Assembly (NCBI GenBank): GCA_020205615.1
Contig: CM035167.1
Span: 133,854,095 to 133,918,094, forward strand
From: Panax quinquefolius
Taxonomy: Eukaryota; Streptophyta; Magnoliopsida; Apiales; Araliaceae
DNA length: 64,000 nt
Reading direction: 5' to 3'
The translations under genes were made by a program, and so were the position numbers. Shown here one piece after another: positions 11,517-22,930 of this stretch. Within the stretch, counting starts at the first letter, position 1. Every line of letters begins with the position of its first letter. Under the pieces are notes generated by a model that saw only the letters and a program-made list of their open reading frames with translations, did no database searches and was not told where the DNA came from.

Positions 11517-12809
11517 TGTAAGACCCCGAAATTTTTAAATAAAAAGGAATTTCCTTTATTTATTATTTTGAAATAGTAAGGGTTGATTTGATTAATGTGG
11601 ATAGTTAAGGTTTTAATACGCAAATATTTCAAAATAAGCAAGTGGTTATAAAATATTCATTATCGTCGGGAATATTCGTTTGGTCGTGGAATATTAAATG
11701 ACTTTGTCGGGGAATATTAAATGCGACGGTAGCGACCATGTGTGGGCCCATGCGAGCGATTGGATGAAGAAAACGACAAATATAAGTTGTTTTTAAATAA
11801 CTGGCGTAGTTGTTCTTAGATTATCTTCGTTGGAATACCGGTGGTTAAAAACACACTAATCGCCATGCGTTGTTGAAAGCGATTACTGCACCAGGTATTG
11901 CACCAATTATTGATTCTTACGTAGAAGACACTACTCAATAATGGTTACGATAATTCTTGCTTCGATATTTTATTGAGTTAATAATTCTTTGTGTTGATAT
12001 TTTATATTCTTTGTTGTTTCAATAATTGTCATTACACAATTTTTTTTATTATCGAAGCAATAATTCATATTATCTCAATAATATTATTAGATAACATTAT
12101 TGGCAATGTCTAGAAATTTCATCTAAGGAGAGGTTTGGTCACCTAATTGCGCCAGCAGAAGAAGAAATTCTTATTGAAAGCCCCCCTCTTTCTGGAAGGC
12201 TGCTGGTTATCGATATTGTGATTACGTAATATTATTTATGAATAATTAATTATTGATTCATATGATGAGAAAAATATTGATTTTATGTGGATATAGATGG
12301 AGAAAATTTTTATAGTGACAATTGTTGAAAATTGAAATTTTATCTTTTTACGATAAAATAATTCATTTAAATATATTATTTTAATAATATATTAACGGTG
12401 ATATTTTAACAATGAATGTGGGATATATGAGTATACGAGGAGGAAAAGTATTTTTGTTGCAATAAATGTTTAAAACATGTTAAACATGTCGGTGGACCCC
12501 ATTTATTGACTAAAATTTGATTATAGCACAATAAAATCGCTTGCTTGTGTGATTTCGGTCGATTTTGTTTGGAATTTGGAAAACTTTCTTCTGCAAAGTT
12601 GTAGAGAATTGAATTTCCTATAAAAACTCATGAGATTCAAATTTTCTGATGAAAGGGCTATTAATTATGAATTTTTGAAGCTCAAGTTACGAAATAATTA
12701 ATTTTGAAAGTTTTAATTATTTATTTTATGAAAAACGTTTTTTTCTTACTTTTCTAGAAGGTGGCATGTGGGAAATGCTAGGATCTGAATTCTAAGGTTG
12801 GTATGAATT

Positions 12810-12857
<48 letters not shown>

Positions 12858-14351
12858 ATTTTCTAACTTTGGTGTTCTAAGCAATTTCTATAAATAGGGT
12901 GCTTAGGTTAGAATTGAAAATCACACCGAAAAGCTGAAGTTTTCTCTCTATATTATCGAAATGTATTCTTGTGAGTATTTTGAGTATACTTTGAGTATTG
13001 CTAGATTGCAAGTTCCTTCAACCTTATACCCTAGATTCTAGCTAAAAGTACGGATCTTTTCGAGGTAAGGAATATTATTTTTTTCGTAATGATATTATTT
13101 CTTCAATATCATTATCTTTGAAATGTTGATCTGAAGTTTTATCAAATTTGGAACTTTTTTCATGTCTCAGTTTACTATTCATGGGTTACTATTCATGAGT
13201 TAGTATTCACGAGTTACTATTCATGAGTTCTTATTCACGAGTTACTATTCACGAGTACTATTCACGTAAGAAGCGTGAAGATGTTTTTGTGGAATTTCTA
13301 TCTTTTGGTGTGTGAGTTACTATTCACGATATCTGGCCTTTATTCACGTATCTGATCTTATTCACGATACTTGATCTTATTCAATCAAAAAAAAAAATTT
13401 CTTCTTTTAAGTCCAAAACATCTATTACGGATACTAACTTCGATTGTATCCATGTTTTGATCATTCTTGAATTTTACACCACTATGATTATTTTTGAGGT
13501 ATTTTTTGGACGTGGATAAAACCAAGTACTGAATCCTTAATCCTTAATCCTTGTCATTTTGTTTCACCGGATTCGTTTTTTAAAAAATATTTTTCATCAT
13601 CCTCACTCGGTCTTAAATGATGATATTATGGAATATCTTTGGCTTTTGTAGTGCAAAGATGAATGATTTCTTAAAGAATATCTTTGGCTCAGTAGTGCAA
13701 AGATGAATGATTTCTCAAGAATATCTTTGGCCCGTAGTGCAAAGATGAATGTGTTTAAATGAACATGACCAATGATGAATATCTTTGGCTGTAGTGCAAA
13801 GATGAATATTTGATTCCGTATGTATATTGATTGATGTTACGGGGATAAAAGATAGATTTATGAACTTTTAAATTCATACATAGAAGATAGTAGTTTGCAT
13901 TCTCTACTTAACTCTTCTAATGAATTATTATTTCATTATGAATATTGATTTAAAATTTGTTGTCTATCAGATTCTATTATATTTTTCCCTCGTTGAAGAC
14001 TAACGATAATTTGTTGTATATTATCTTAGTCATAGTATTCTTTATCTTGAGCTAGTTGAGCTCACCCTTTTCCTTTTTGTTCCATTTTTCTCGTGGCGGC
14101 GAGAATATAGCGAGTGCAGTCGGGTATGGAATGAAGGTTTTAGAAAGGATTGTTTAGTAGTCCTCACCATTTTGTAAAATAATGTATCAATAAATGTGAT
14201 GAGGATTTATTTGAGTATAGATATTGTCTGAAGATACTATTTGTATTCAAACTCACAGTTTTACTGTTGTAATAATAAAGTTGTAGTTGTTTCTATACCA
14301 TGTATTGACAACTCAGAATAGGTGATGTATACCTATTTTGGGGGCGTCACA
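11517..14351 (+). repeat. 3' LTR of Tekay element 1 (subfamily A)
   Basis: Runs from TGTAAGACCCC to GTCACA, 2835 bp, after the purine tract AAGGAGGGAGGT. It is very close to the 5' LTR, with small indels and a longer (TA)n tract (12812-12849). It has a TATA box at 12889-12896 and a hairpin array at 13631-13806. Confidence 0.9.
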
Positions 14352-14356
14352 CAATC
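14352..14356. repeat. Target-site duplication CAATC, right copy
   Basis: Exact partner of 3968-3972, immediately after the element 1 terminus GTCACA. Confidence 0.9.
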
Positions 14357-15300
14357 CCCTCGGGATTACTTACTCAAGTAACAAAGGCCACAAAACTAGA
14401 CAAGCATGCCACGGTGTTTATTCATATTTTTTTTCTGAATTTTCTATTTTTTTCTTCTCATCATTTTTTTTCATTTTTCTTTTTTTGTTATTTTCTTTTT
14501 TTTTTTCATTTTCATTTTGTATATATATACCCCATAGATTCCCCCAAACTCAAGCGTTTACTTCATTCCAACCTTTACCGCCAGTTCACTAATTTCCTTA
14601 AATTTTAACCAAGATTTTCCCTCAGAAATAAATTATGAAACCCTTGGACCAAGTGGATTAAAACAGTTAAACTTTAAGTGCTAACCGGTTACATAAGTTT
14701 CAAACAGGCTAAAATTATCATCATGATTAAAATTAGAACTCATCATCAATTATCAAAACTGTTCAAGTTAACATGCAAAACCAATCTTATCATAAGCCGA
14801 GCTAAGACCATACCAACCTTTCACACAGATTCATGCCAAAAAATGCAATTATACTACATGAACACATACTAATACAACACATATATGAATATGCAAATAA
14901 CTACCATGTACTATATGCAACCTAAAAAAACACAATGCTAACACATAAAAAAACGAACTACTATGCAGATAACTAACTATATGCAATACGACACTAAGAT
15001 GCCCCCAAACTTAAACTAGACATTGTCCTCAATGGATGAAATATAAAAAAAGTAAAAAGGAGGACTTCCCACGAAAATATAGCAATCTTCCTTCTTGTCC
15101 ACTAAGTTTGGAGAATAGGCTAAGACATGGAACAAATTGGACACCACACTTGAATTTGACTTGAATAACTCAGAAACAATGATAAACGCAATTTTATTAA
15201 ATCCTAAATAAATGAAAATTCAAAACTACTAATATAAAACCTAATAAAAACTAAAAATAAAATTAAACTTGGGTTGCCTCCCATAAAGCGCTTTGTTTTA
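14357..15300 (-). other. Non-coding interior of the Athila-like element with internal purine-tract motifs
   Basis: Includes a long T-rich stretch (14427-14520). On the minus strand there are two PPT-like motifs: GAGTTTGGGGGAATC (about 14537-14551) and TTTAAGTTTGGGGGC preceded by GAGGACAATG (about 15001-15036). Near 15260-15290 the minus strand reads GGGAGGCAACCCAA after an AAAGCGCTTT core, a motif recurrent in Athila-like elements. No coding similarity is seen. Confidence 0.6.
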
Positions 15301-16518
15301 TAGTCTCGACTGACTTCTTCAATTCTCTATCCAATTCCCTCTACGAAAATTGAGGAACCCTCCATCCATCGAAGCAATGTCTCTTTTCTGGAGGTTCCCA
15401 TTCATAAAAACCCTTGAATTGAAGTCACCTAGCATGCTCTTTGTAGATAGGTTCCCTATTAAGAACGTCCAACAACTAGGTGTTTTCTCCATTATATACA
15501 TGATTAGATTGGGGCATTGAAGCTTAATAAACATAATGGAGTCTTCCTCTATCTTCTCCTTTTCATCCCACCACGACTCCACAATCGTATTAGCTCTTAT
15601 GTCACAAAGAGCTTTCACGAAGCATATGACCGCTAATTGGGCATGGTTTTTGGAAAATTGCCCGGATTCTTGAACTTTGGTGGAGAAGGTACATGGGACA
15701 CTAATGAAATCGGTTCATCTTCGTTGGTACTCAAAGTTAGATCTTCGCCGATCTCCTTTTCTTGGTCTCCAAGTCTTTCCTCTCTTTCAACATCTATATC
15801 ATTTGGCACATCCGGTTGCAGATTTGGTTTGGGCTCACCATCAGTCTCGAAGTTCATGTCATAGAGCCAAGGGTATTGAGGACAAATGTTTGAGGCATTG
15901 GTTAGTTGTTCTATTTGGTTTGTAAAATTTTAACTCAATATCTCTTGATTAATCCTCCTATCCTCACATGAAGCTATGTACTTGGACAAAGTTTCCTCCA
16001 AATTTGAATGTTCTTCCTGTTGTAGTGGAGGTGGACACGAGAAATCCGGTGGGTATGTTGGACTTGGAGCATAAAATTGATCTTGATGAGTATGGCTCCA
16101 TGAAAATCCGGGTGATACCCCGAATCCACGATAATAGTTGTTAGGATAGACATAATTATTGGGGTAATCACCACCATCTTTATCTTAAATTCAAACCGAT
16201 GGCGATTGATGACTCATATGATTTCCAAAGACAATAATCACAAATAATCGCCACACTTTGACGACGTTGAGCTTTAAAAGCTTCAAACATCCTCGAAAGT
16301 GTCTCCATCTGTGCTGACAATACAGAAAGTTTCTCCAGTCTGCCAATCTCCTCTCCCCTTGGCTGAGTCATTCTTGTCATCCTTTGACTCCGTATGGCTG
16401 TGCAAACCTCCAACGTCTTCGAAGTTGCCTCTATAGAAGATGTATTAAGTCCATCAATCCCTGTTTCCCTTGGTTGAGCCAAAAACGTGTATGGCCATTG
16501 ATACTCAAACTCATCCAT
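15300..16518 (-). pseudogene. gag: Athila-like gag with protease remnant (broken)
   Basis: The frame begins at 16518 with MDEFEYQWPYTF, 104 bp after the end of the primer-binding site. It is open for 112 codons, including a helical segment around LEKLSVLSAQMETLSRMFEA. After a frameshift near 16185 it continues as a Tyr/Pro-rich stretch (YPNNYYRGFGVSPGFSW) and a helix (LEETLSKYIASCEDRRINQ), the arrangement seen in the C-terminal part of Athila gag. After a stop near 15928 an acidic tail runs to 15633. Then, in another frame, KALCDIRANT resembles the protease entry ALCDLGAS with the catalytic Gly lost. No zinc knuckle, RT or integrase follows. Family assignment is moderately sure; the tail after 15580 is unrecognised. 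Confidence 0.6.
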
Positions 16519-16621
16519 GGTCTGAAAAGAGAGAAATATAGGAAGAGAATTAAAAATAAAAATATTTAAATTAAGACTAATTTGATTGAAATTAATATTG
16601 GTAAATAATTATTAAATTAAT

Positions 16622-16639
16622 TCCCCGGCAACGGCGCCA
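16622..16639 (-). other. tRNA-Asp primer-binding site
   Basis: The plus strand reads TCCCCGGCAACGGCGCCA, exactly the 3' end of plant tRNA-Asp with its CCA. The minus strand is therefore a perfect primer site, 6 bp from the 5' LTR. It is not a tRNA gene, because the rest of the tRNA is absent. Confidence 0.9.
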
Positions 16640-16645
16640 AAAACT

Positions 16646-18198
16646 TGTTGATCGATTTCGCAATCAATGAATACGTGCAAGTATACACGGTCAACAAACA
16701 ATAAAGTGAAAGTAGAGTATCGTTCCCACGAGGAATTATTTAATAAAAATTACCAAATACTAATTCTTAACCAAACTAGTTTTACTTAAACAGTCTCAAA
16801 TCGTGATTTTTCTAATTAAGAAAACTAAATTAACTAATTAAACTGAATTACTTTATAAATGAATTCAAATAAATAAAGATTAAGACTTCAATATCTCCAA
16901 TTATGAACTATAAATCAATTATCCAATTATCCCAATTATTATGCCTACTGAATTGTTAACAGAAATTCTCAATTGCCAAAAGTCCTTTTCCAAGTGATCA
17001 ATTGACTTCTATTTAATCCAGATTAATCTTGCTATATTCCTATGCAAAACAATTGAATTAAATTCCTTTCAATCCCAATTCCTTATGTGTTACATGCGGT
17101 GAACAGATATTTTCATTCAATTCACAAACCTAATTATTCACTGTGCAAATAACTAAGTCACATGATATCATGCCCAGTTCTAACCCTAGAATTTCTCTTT
17201 CAATTCCTTCTAGAGTAACAAGGTAACTACTGATCAGATAATTAATCAATAAGCTCAAGACAAGATAAACAATTCACTTTAACATAAAGAATTGGAATAA
17301 ATCAAATAACTAATTTATAGACATAAAAGGTTCAATTGGAATCTTAATAAAAGAAATTTAGTTCATAATTAATGAATTAAAACCAAGAATCCACAACTGA
17401 ATAGACATTAAAAGATAAAAGTATGATAAGAGAAGAGAATAGAATCATTTGTCGAAGAAATTTGATGCTCCCTCTTCGCTTTCTTTGCTCTTGATTTTCA
17501 ATGATCTCCAAGTTGTTTCAATCTCCAAAACTAATAAGAACTAGGGTTATGTTCTAATCTAATGGAGTGTATCTCTAATCTAATCTATGTAATCCCCCTT
17601 TATTTTATGCCTTACATCATGTATTTATAGGTTACAAGTCCAATTTGTAGCTTAGGAACAAACCCAATCCAATTTGGAGTCAAAAAGGTGTCAAAATTAA
17701 GCCCAAAAAATGCGTCCGTGCCATCACCAAGCCCTTCCCAGGTCAGCCCCAGTAGCAATTGCATTGGGCTTAACGTTCAACCACTGCTCCCCAGTGCCCC
17801 GGCGCTTAGGCCTATTTTGGGCGCCTCGGCGCTGGTCCCATGTTCTGACATTTTCTGCTCCAACGTCCTTTGGGAAAATGGTCATAACTTCTTCGTCTGA
17901 ACTCCGATTTTGATGATTCAAGATGATCCGGAAAGAGGAGATGTAGATCTACAACTTTTATTCTTTAAGTGTTTGGAAATAAGGTCCCGAGAAATACTAA
18001 AATTGGCTCTGAAGTGACTGCTGTATAAATGACAAGCCGAAAACGCGCATTTAGCCACCCCAAACGTCGATCCAAGTAACTTTTGTCCCAATTCCTACAA
18101 AACAACATAAAACATGTATGAATAGACATAAATACTTAAAAACATCCAAAAGATTAAGTTTAAACGCACTCAATTATGAGTATAAAACTCACTCATCA
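16646..18198 (-). repeat. 5' LTR of the Athila-like element
   Basis: On the plus strand it runs from TGTTGATCG to CTCATCA, 1553 bp, bounded by TG/CA. It is the uninterrupted partner of the left LTR. A minus-strand TATAAATA lies at 17622-17629. Confidence 0.88.
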
Positions 18199-18351
18199 AG
18201 CAGCAGCTAAGTTGTTTATGAGTTGTTACATATATACTAGCTCTATTTATTGAAAAGGTTATATGTCATACACGTGGAGATAAGTTACTAAAATGACGGC
18301 AGTTGTATATCTTGATGATTTGATGTCTACGTGTTTGAAGGAAAAGTAATT

Positions 18352-18356
18352 ATGAT
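18352..18356. repeat. Target-site duplication ATGAT (left) of Tekay element 2
   Basis: ATGAT here and ACGAT at 27795-27799 flank element 2. The uninterrupted SIRE LTR (near 43725) reads ATGAT followed by TGCTTTG, confirming the duplication with one later substitution. Confidence 0.85.
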
Positions 18357-20995
18357 TGTGACGCCCCCAAAATAGGTATACACCACACCCATTCTGAGTC
18401 GCCAAATACATGGTACAGAAACAACTACAACCTTATTATTACAACAGTAAAACTGTGAGTTTAAATACAAATATTATCTCCTAGACAATATCTATACTCA
18501 AATAAATCCCCATCACATTTATTGATACATTATTTTACAAAAATGGTGAGGACTACTAAACAATCCTTTCTAAAACCTTCATTCCATACCCCCGACTAGT
18601 ACTCGCTACATTCTCGCCTCCCGAGAAGAAAAATGGAACAACAAGGAAAAGGGTGAGCTCAACTAGCCCGAAGAAGAATACTATGACTAAGATAATATAC
18701 AACAAATTATCGTTAGTCTCCAACAGGAAAAATCGATAGAATACAATAGATAACAAGTTTCAGATCAATATTATCAAGCGAAATAATAATTCATAGAAGA
18801 GTTACGTAGAGAATGAAATCTACTATAATCTATGAATTTAACGGTCCATCATCAATATTTTATCCTCAGTAACATCAATCAATATTCATCTCAAATCAAA
18901 TATTCATCTTTTGCACTACGTGCCAAAGATATTCATCAATCCATTCATGTTCATCTCAACACTGCTCATCTTTGCACTAAAGGCCAAAGATATTCATCGA
19001 TCAGTCATATTCATTTAAACACTGCTCATCTTTGCACTACAGGGCCAAAGATATTCTTCAGAAATCATTCATCTTTGCACTACGAAAGCCAAAGATATTC
19101 AATAATATCATCATTTAAGACCGAGGATGATGAAAATATTTTTAAAGAACGAATCCAATTGAAACAAAATGACAAGGATTAAGGATTAAGGATTCGTACT
19201 TTGTTTTATCCATGTCCAACAATACCTCAAAAATAATCATAGTGGTGTAAAATTCAAGAATGATCAAAACATGAATACAATCAAAGCTAGTATCCGAATA
19301 GATATTTTGACGAAAAGAAGAAATTTTATTTTTCTATGAATAGTGCAGATATCGTGAATAGTCTTGATCGTGAATAAAGAACTCAGACACCAAAAGATAG
19401 AAATTCCACAAAAAACATTTTCACGCTTACATGAATAGTACTTGTGAATAAGAACTCGTGAATAGTAACTCATGAATAGTAACTCGTGAATAGTAACTCA
19501 TGAATAAGAACCCCGACATGAAAAAGTTCCAAATTTGATAAAAAGTTCCAACCAATATTTCAGCATAATGATATTGAAGAAATAATATCATTTGAGAAGA
19601 AAATAACATCCCTTACCTCAAAGAATCAAGATTTCTTGGAAAGGAAAGGTCAAGTGATCTTTGAATGAAACTTGTTACGAGCAAAGAACTCTCAAAGTAT
19701 CTAAATACTCACAAAATACGCTCAATAATATAGAGAGAAAGAGAAAACTTTGTTTCGGTGTGATTTTCAATTCTAACTTAGCCCTCTATTTATAGGAAAA
19801 TGTTAGCCGTACCAAGCGACTTGACTTCACTACCGATGGCTTTACCTGCTACTATTGCCACCCACCACATTTGAAATAAAATTCAGCACATTTTTTCACC
19901 AACCACAAGTGGGGCCCACTCAATTCTAGAATTTTCCACCAAAATCAATTATAACCCTACTTTCTGAATCAAACACCTCTTAAAATTTATAACAAATCAT
20001 TCGTTTATTTTTAACGGTTCAAAATTTGTAGACATATACTCAACTTATATATGTATAACATATCCAAAAATTACAACGATCCAACGGTCGGATTAAATAT
20101 TATAACTCACACAATAAAGTCAGAATAACAATCGATTTGATCTTTTAATACCTCCAATCCGGCAAAATAAAACATCTCAAATTAATTCCTTCATTAATAA
20201 CCACATAAATAAATCCATCATTTATATTCATATAAAATAAATATTTCCTTATCATATGAATCAATAATTAATTATTCACAAATAATATTACGAGAATCAC
20301 ATTTATGATGACCGTGTCGCTCCCGAGAAAGAGGGGCTTTCAATAAGGATCTCTCATCTTGGCGCAAGCAATTAGGTGACCAAACCTCTCCTTAGATGCA
20401 GAACTTTCTAGACATTGCCAATAATGTTATCTAATAATATTATTCAAATAATATGAATTATTGATCCGATAATGGGAAATCTTGTGTCGACAATTATTGA
20501 AACAATAATAATATAAAATATCAACGCAACAATTATTGAATCAATAAAATAAAATATTGAATAAGAATTCATCGTGAAAATTATTGAGTAGTGCCTTCAC
20601 GTAAGGATCAATAATTCAACAATCACTGCAATACTGCAGGTAATCTTCTTTAACCACGACCAGACATCAGTATTTTAACCACCGGGTATTCCAACAGTAT
20701 TAACGGTAACAATTACGCCGTTATTTTTAAACAACTTATATTTGTCATTTTCCTCATCCAATCGCTTTCCGTTATGGGGCCCACACATGGCTGCGCCGTC
20801 GTACGAATATTCCCCGACAGTACGAATATTCCACGACCAAACGAATATTCCCCGACAAAAATGAATATTTTATAACCACTTGCTTATTTTGAAATATTTG
20901 CGTATTTAACCCTTAACTATCCACATCAACCCTTACTATTTCAAAATAATAAATAAAGGAAATTCCTTTTTATTTAAAAAATTTGAGGTCTTACA
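18357..20995 (-). repeat. 3' LTR of Tekay element 2 (subfamily A)
   Basis: On the plus strand it runs from TGTGACGCCCCC to GGTCTTACA, 2639 bp. It carries a minus-strand TATA box (19787-19794), a TTACTATTCA array (19320-19515) and a hairpin array (18904-19095). The purine tract AAGGAGGGAGGT (minus strand) adjoins it. Confidence 0.88.
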
Positions 20996-21540
20996 ACCTC
21001 CCTCCTTATGAAATTTCGTCCTCGAAATTGGCCTTGCGTACTGGTGTTTCAAAAAGATGAGGATACCTCGCTTTCATTTCCGTTTCCAAATTCCCAGTCA
21101 TTTCCTCTATAGCATGATTCCTCCACAAAACTTTTAACTTGTGGTATGACCTTTCCGGCGTAGGACATGCTCCTTCCTATCCAAAATCTTGACAGTACCT
21201 CCTCATACGTTAGGTCTTCGGCTATCTCGTCCGGTTCTAATTCTATAACGTGATTCGGTTCTTTCACATATTTACGAAAGTACGATATGTGAAACATATT
21301 GTGAACACGAGACATACTTGGAGGTAATGCAAGTCTATAGGCTACATTTCCTACTCGGTCAAGAATTTGAAATGGACCAATAAATCGTGGATTGAGCTCT
21401 CCTCTCTTCCCAAATCTTGTAACTCCTTCCATGGAGCAACTCGTAATAATACATGATCCCCACACTAAATTCCACGTCCTTTCGATGAAGATCCGCATAA
21501 CTCTTTTTGTCGATCTTGTGCCGTTTGTATCGTTGTCGAA
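20996..21540 (-). pseudogene. Integrase C-terminal and chromodomain-type tail, element 2
   Basis: Minus-strand frames downstream of the integrase core. They start with the YADLHRKDVEFSVG segment, continue through GVTRFGKRGELNPRFIGPF and SRVHNMFHISYFRKYV (the GPY/F-type integrase C-terminus), and end in a degraded chromodomain (VIPQVK...VEESCYRGND). Two frameshifts separate this from the open core. In complete relatives the tail guides integration toward particular chromatin. Confidence 0.7.
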
Positions 21541-22335
21541 TCATTTGGATCTTTTCAGGTGATATCGTCTTAACTCGGGTCCCAACAATGTTGCTTCACC
21601 CACCTCATCCCAACATATTGAGAACGACATTTTCGTCCCATATAATGCTTCAAATGGAGCTACACCTATACTTGCCTGATAACTGTTGTTGTAGGAGAAT
21701 TCCACCAATGGTAAATACTTATCCCAACTACCCTTGAAGTCTAGGACACAGAGTCTTAATATATCTTCAAGAGTTTGAATAGTCCTCTCTGATTGTCTGT
21801 CCGTTTGGGGATGGTATGCCGAACTAAATCGCAAATTCGTGCCCATAGCTTTTTGCAAGCTAACCCAAAATCTTGAAGTGAATCTTGGGTCACGATCCGA
21901 AACTATGGATACAGGTATGCCATGCAACCTCACGATCTCATTTACGTACATACTAGCAAGACGTTCAAAGGAATAAGTCTCCCGTATCGGCAAGAAATGA
22001 GCAGATTTGGTTAATCTATCAACAATAACCCAAATAGCATTGATGTCTTGAGAAACCGTAGGAAGACCCGTAACGAAATCCATGGTAATGTGTTCCCACT
22101 TCCATTCCGGAATCTCAAGTGGTTGCAACGGACCCTTAGGTACTAGATGCTCTGCCTTTACACGTTGACAAGTTAAACACATTGAGATAAACTTTGCAAT
22201 CTCTCTCTTCATATTGTTCCACCAAAATGTATGTCGAAGATCACGATACATTTTAGTACTTCCAGGATGGATTGCAAATGGTGTATTGTGTGCCTCCATC
22301 ATAATCTTGTTCTTCAAATCAGTCGTTAGGAACAC
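21541..22335 (-). CDS. Integrase core of Tekay element 2 (264-codon open segment)
   Basis: The longest open Tekay segment in the window. It has the zinc-binding HHCC set (H23, H35, C53, C56) and the catalytic triad D86 (ITMDF), D147 (VSDRD) and E183 (QSERT), with exactly 35 residues between the second Asp and the Glu. It continues through the LVEFSYNNSYQASIGVAPFEALYG region. Integrase joins the cDNA ends to target DNA. As part of a polyprotein it would not start at this Met; upstream coding for RNase H and RT is deleted. The open frame may reflect younger age or maintenance in a transposing lineage. It is not an independent gene. Confidence 0.7.
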   Translation of the reverse strand: MFLTTDLKNKIMMEAHNTPFAIHPGSTKMYRDLRHTFWWNNMKREIAKFISMCLTCQRVKAEHLVPKGPLQPLEIPEWKWEHITMDFVTGLPTVSQDINAIWVIVDRLTKSAHFLPIRETYSFERLASMYVNEIVRLHGIPVSIVSDRDPRFTSRFWVSLQKAMGTNLRFSSAYHPQTDRQSERTIQTLEDILRLCVLDFKGSWDKYLPLVEFSYNNSYQASIGVAPFEALYGTKMSFSICWDEVGEATLLGPELRRYHLKRSK

Positions 22336-22774
22336 AAAGTCTAGAGTGGACTCAAGTATTCCTTCTTCATCAATTCTCGCTTAGGAATAGCTCCTTCTTG
22401 TACTTTCTTCTTCATATGCATCATTTCCGAATTCGGTGGCTTGAGCAACCTTAACTTTTTCTATTAAAGTTGGCTCTATCGTAAACTTGACATCATCGCA
22501 CTCGTTCCCCGCATATGATCTTCTATTCAACGCGTCACCTACCACGTTCGCTTTTCGAGATGGCATGGTCGGTGAACATGTCTTTGAAATGAGTCTCCTC
22601 TTGAGTTCTTGAAGCTCTTCCCACATTCCTTGCTCCATTCGATTTTTGTATCTCTACGAGTCACCAAAGTTAATGGAATAGCGATTCGAGAATATCCTTC
22701 AATGAATCTCCGATAATAACCAACTAAGCCTGTAAAGCTACATATTTCGATTACTGACTTAGGTTGCTCTCAAC
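22336..22774 (-). pseudogene. RNase H remnant of element 2 (internally deleted)
   Basis: The minus strand keeps the start after RT (YYRRF...EGYSRIAIPL) and then ELQELKRRLISKTCSP. It jumps from there directly to PSRKANVVGDALNRRSY, the end of RNase H. About 300 bp present in element 1 (about 9605-9950) are missing. The deletion endpoints differ from those in element 3. Confidence 0.7.
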
Positions 22775-22930
22775 TGTGACTCATATCCCAATCTTGGATA
22801 GCACGTCACAATGACACCTATCAGTTTACTATCGCACGAATATGACGTCCCTTACAGAGAGTCTGGCTTAGGTGAATTCCACAAAGGAAGTCACCAGATA
22901 AAGGCTCAGGTACCAAATTCTATAGTTGAA
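22775..22930 (-). other. Unassigned segment replacing the RT domain in element 2
   Basis: About 155 bp between WEQPKS coding (end of RT) and APIELQELK coding (start of RT). On the minus strand it ends GATATGAGTCACAGTTG. It is nearly the same sequence as 60258-60425 in element 3 and recognisably related to 24975-25142. It carries stops in all frames I checked. See findings. Confidence 0.75.

Larger units (their letters stand above)
3973..14351 (+). mobile_element. Tekay/Del-like chromovirus, element 1 (complete, degenerate)
   Basis: This is a full-length Ty3-type retrotransposon with two LTRs (3973-6774 and 11517-14351), a degenerate tRNA-iMet primer site and a purine tract before the 3' LTR. 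The interior runs gag, protease, RT, RNase H, integrase, chromodomain-type C-terminus. The perfect CAATC duplication shows a single intact insertion into the Athila-like interior. LTRs of about 2.8 kb, the iMet primer and the chromodomain tail fit the Tekay (Del) clade; a formal RT phylogeny would be needed to confirm this. The coding region is broken by many small indels, so no polyprotein can be made as written. It is the only Tekay copy here that still has an RT segment. Confidence 0.9.
1..18198 (-). mobile_element. Non-autonomous Athila-like LTR retrotransposon (gag only), left LTR incomplete
   Basis: Two copies of one LTR bound this element: 1-3367 (start outside the window) and 16646-18198. 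On the minus strand the right copy is the 5' LTR. It is followed by a primer-binding site matching the 3' end of tRNA-Asp, then a decayed gag-like frame, then purine tracts ahead of the left (3') LTR. Excluding nested insertions, the interior is only about 2.9 kb and shows no RT, RNase H or integrase, so the element must have used another element's enzymes. The tRNA-Asp primer and the motifs near 15001 and 15260 (GAGGACAATG upstream of TTTAAGTTTGGGGG; GGGAGGCAACCCAA) are typical of Athila-type Ty3 elements. It carries a complete Tekay element and a truncated one. Its right flank is the interior of a SIRE LTR, which it therefore entered. The left TSD lies outside the window. Confidence 0.8.

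Noticed and set aside
14338..14608. Phe-rich ORFs of 64-84 codons
   Set aside because: Translation of a poly-T-rich stretch in element interior, starting within the Tekay LTR end.
16622..16639. Perfect tRNA-Asp 3' end
   Set aside because: Only the last 18 bases of a tRNA are present, directly beside an LTR; it is a primer-binding site, not a tRNA gene.
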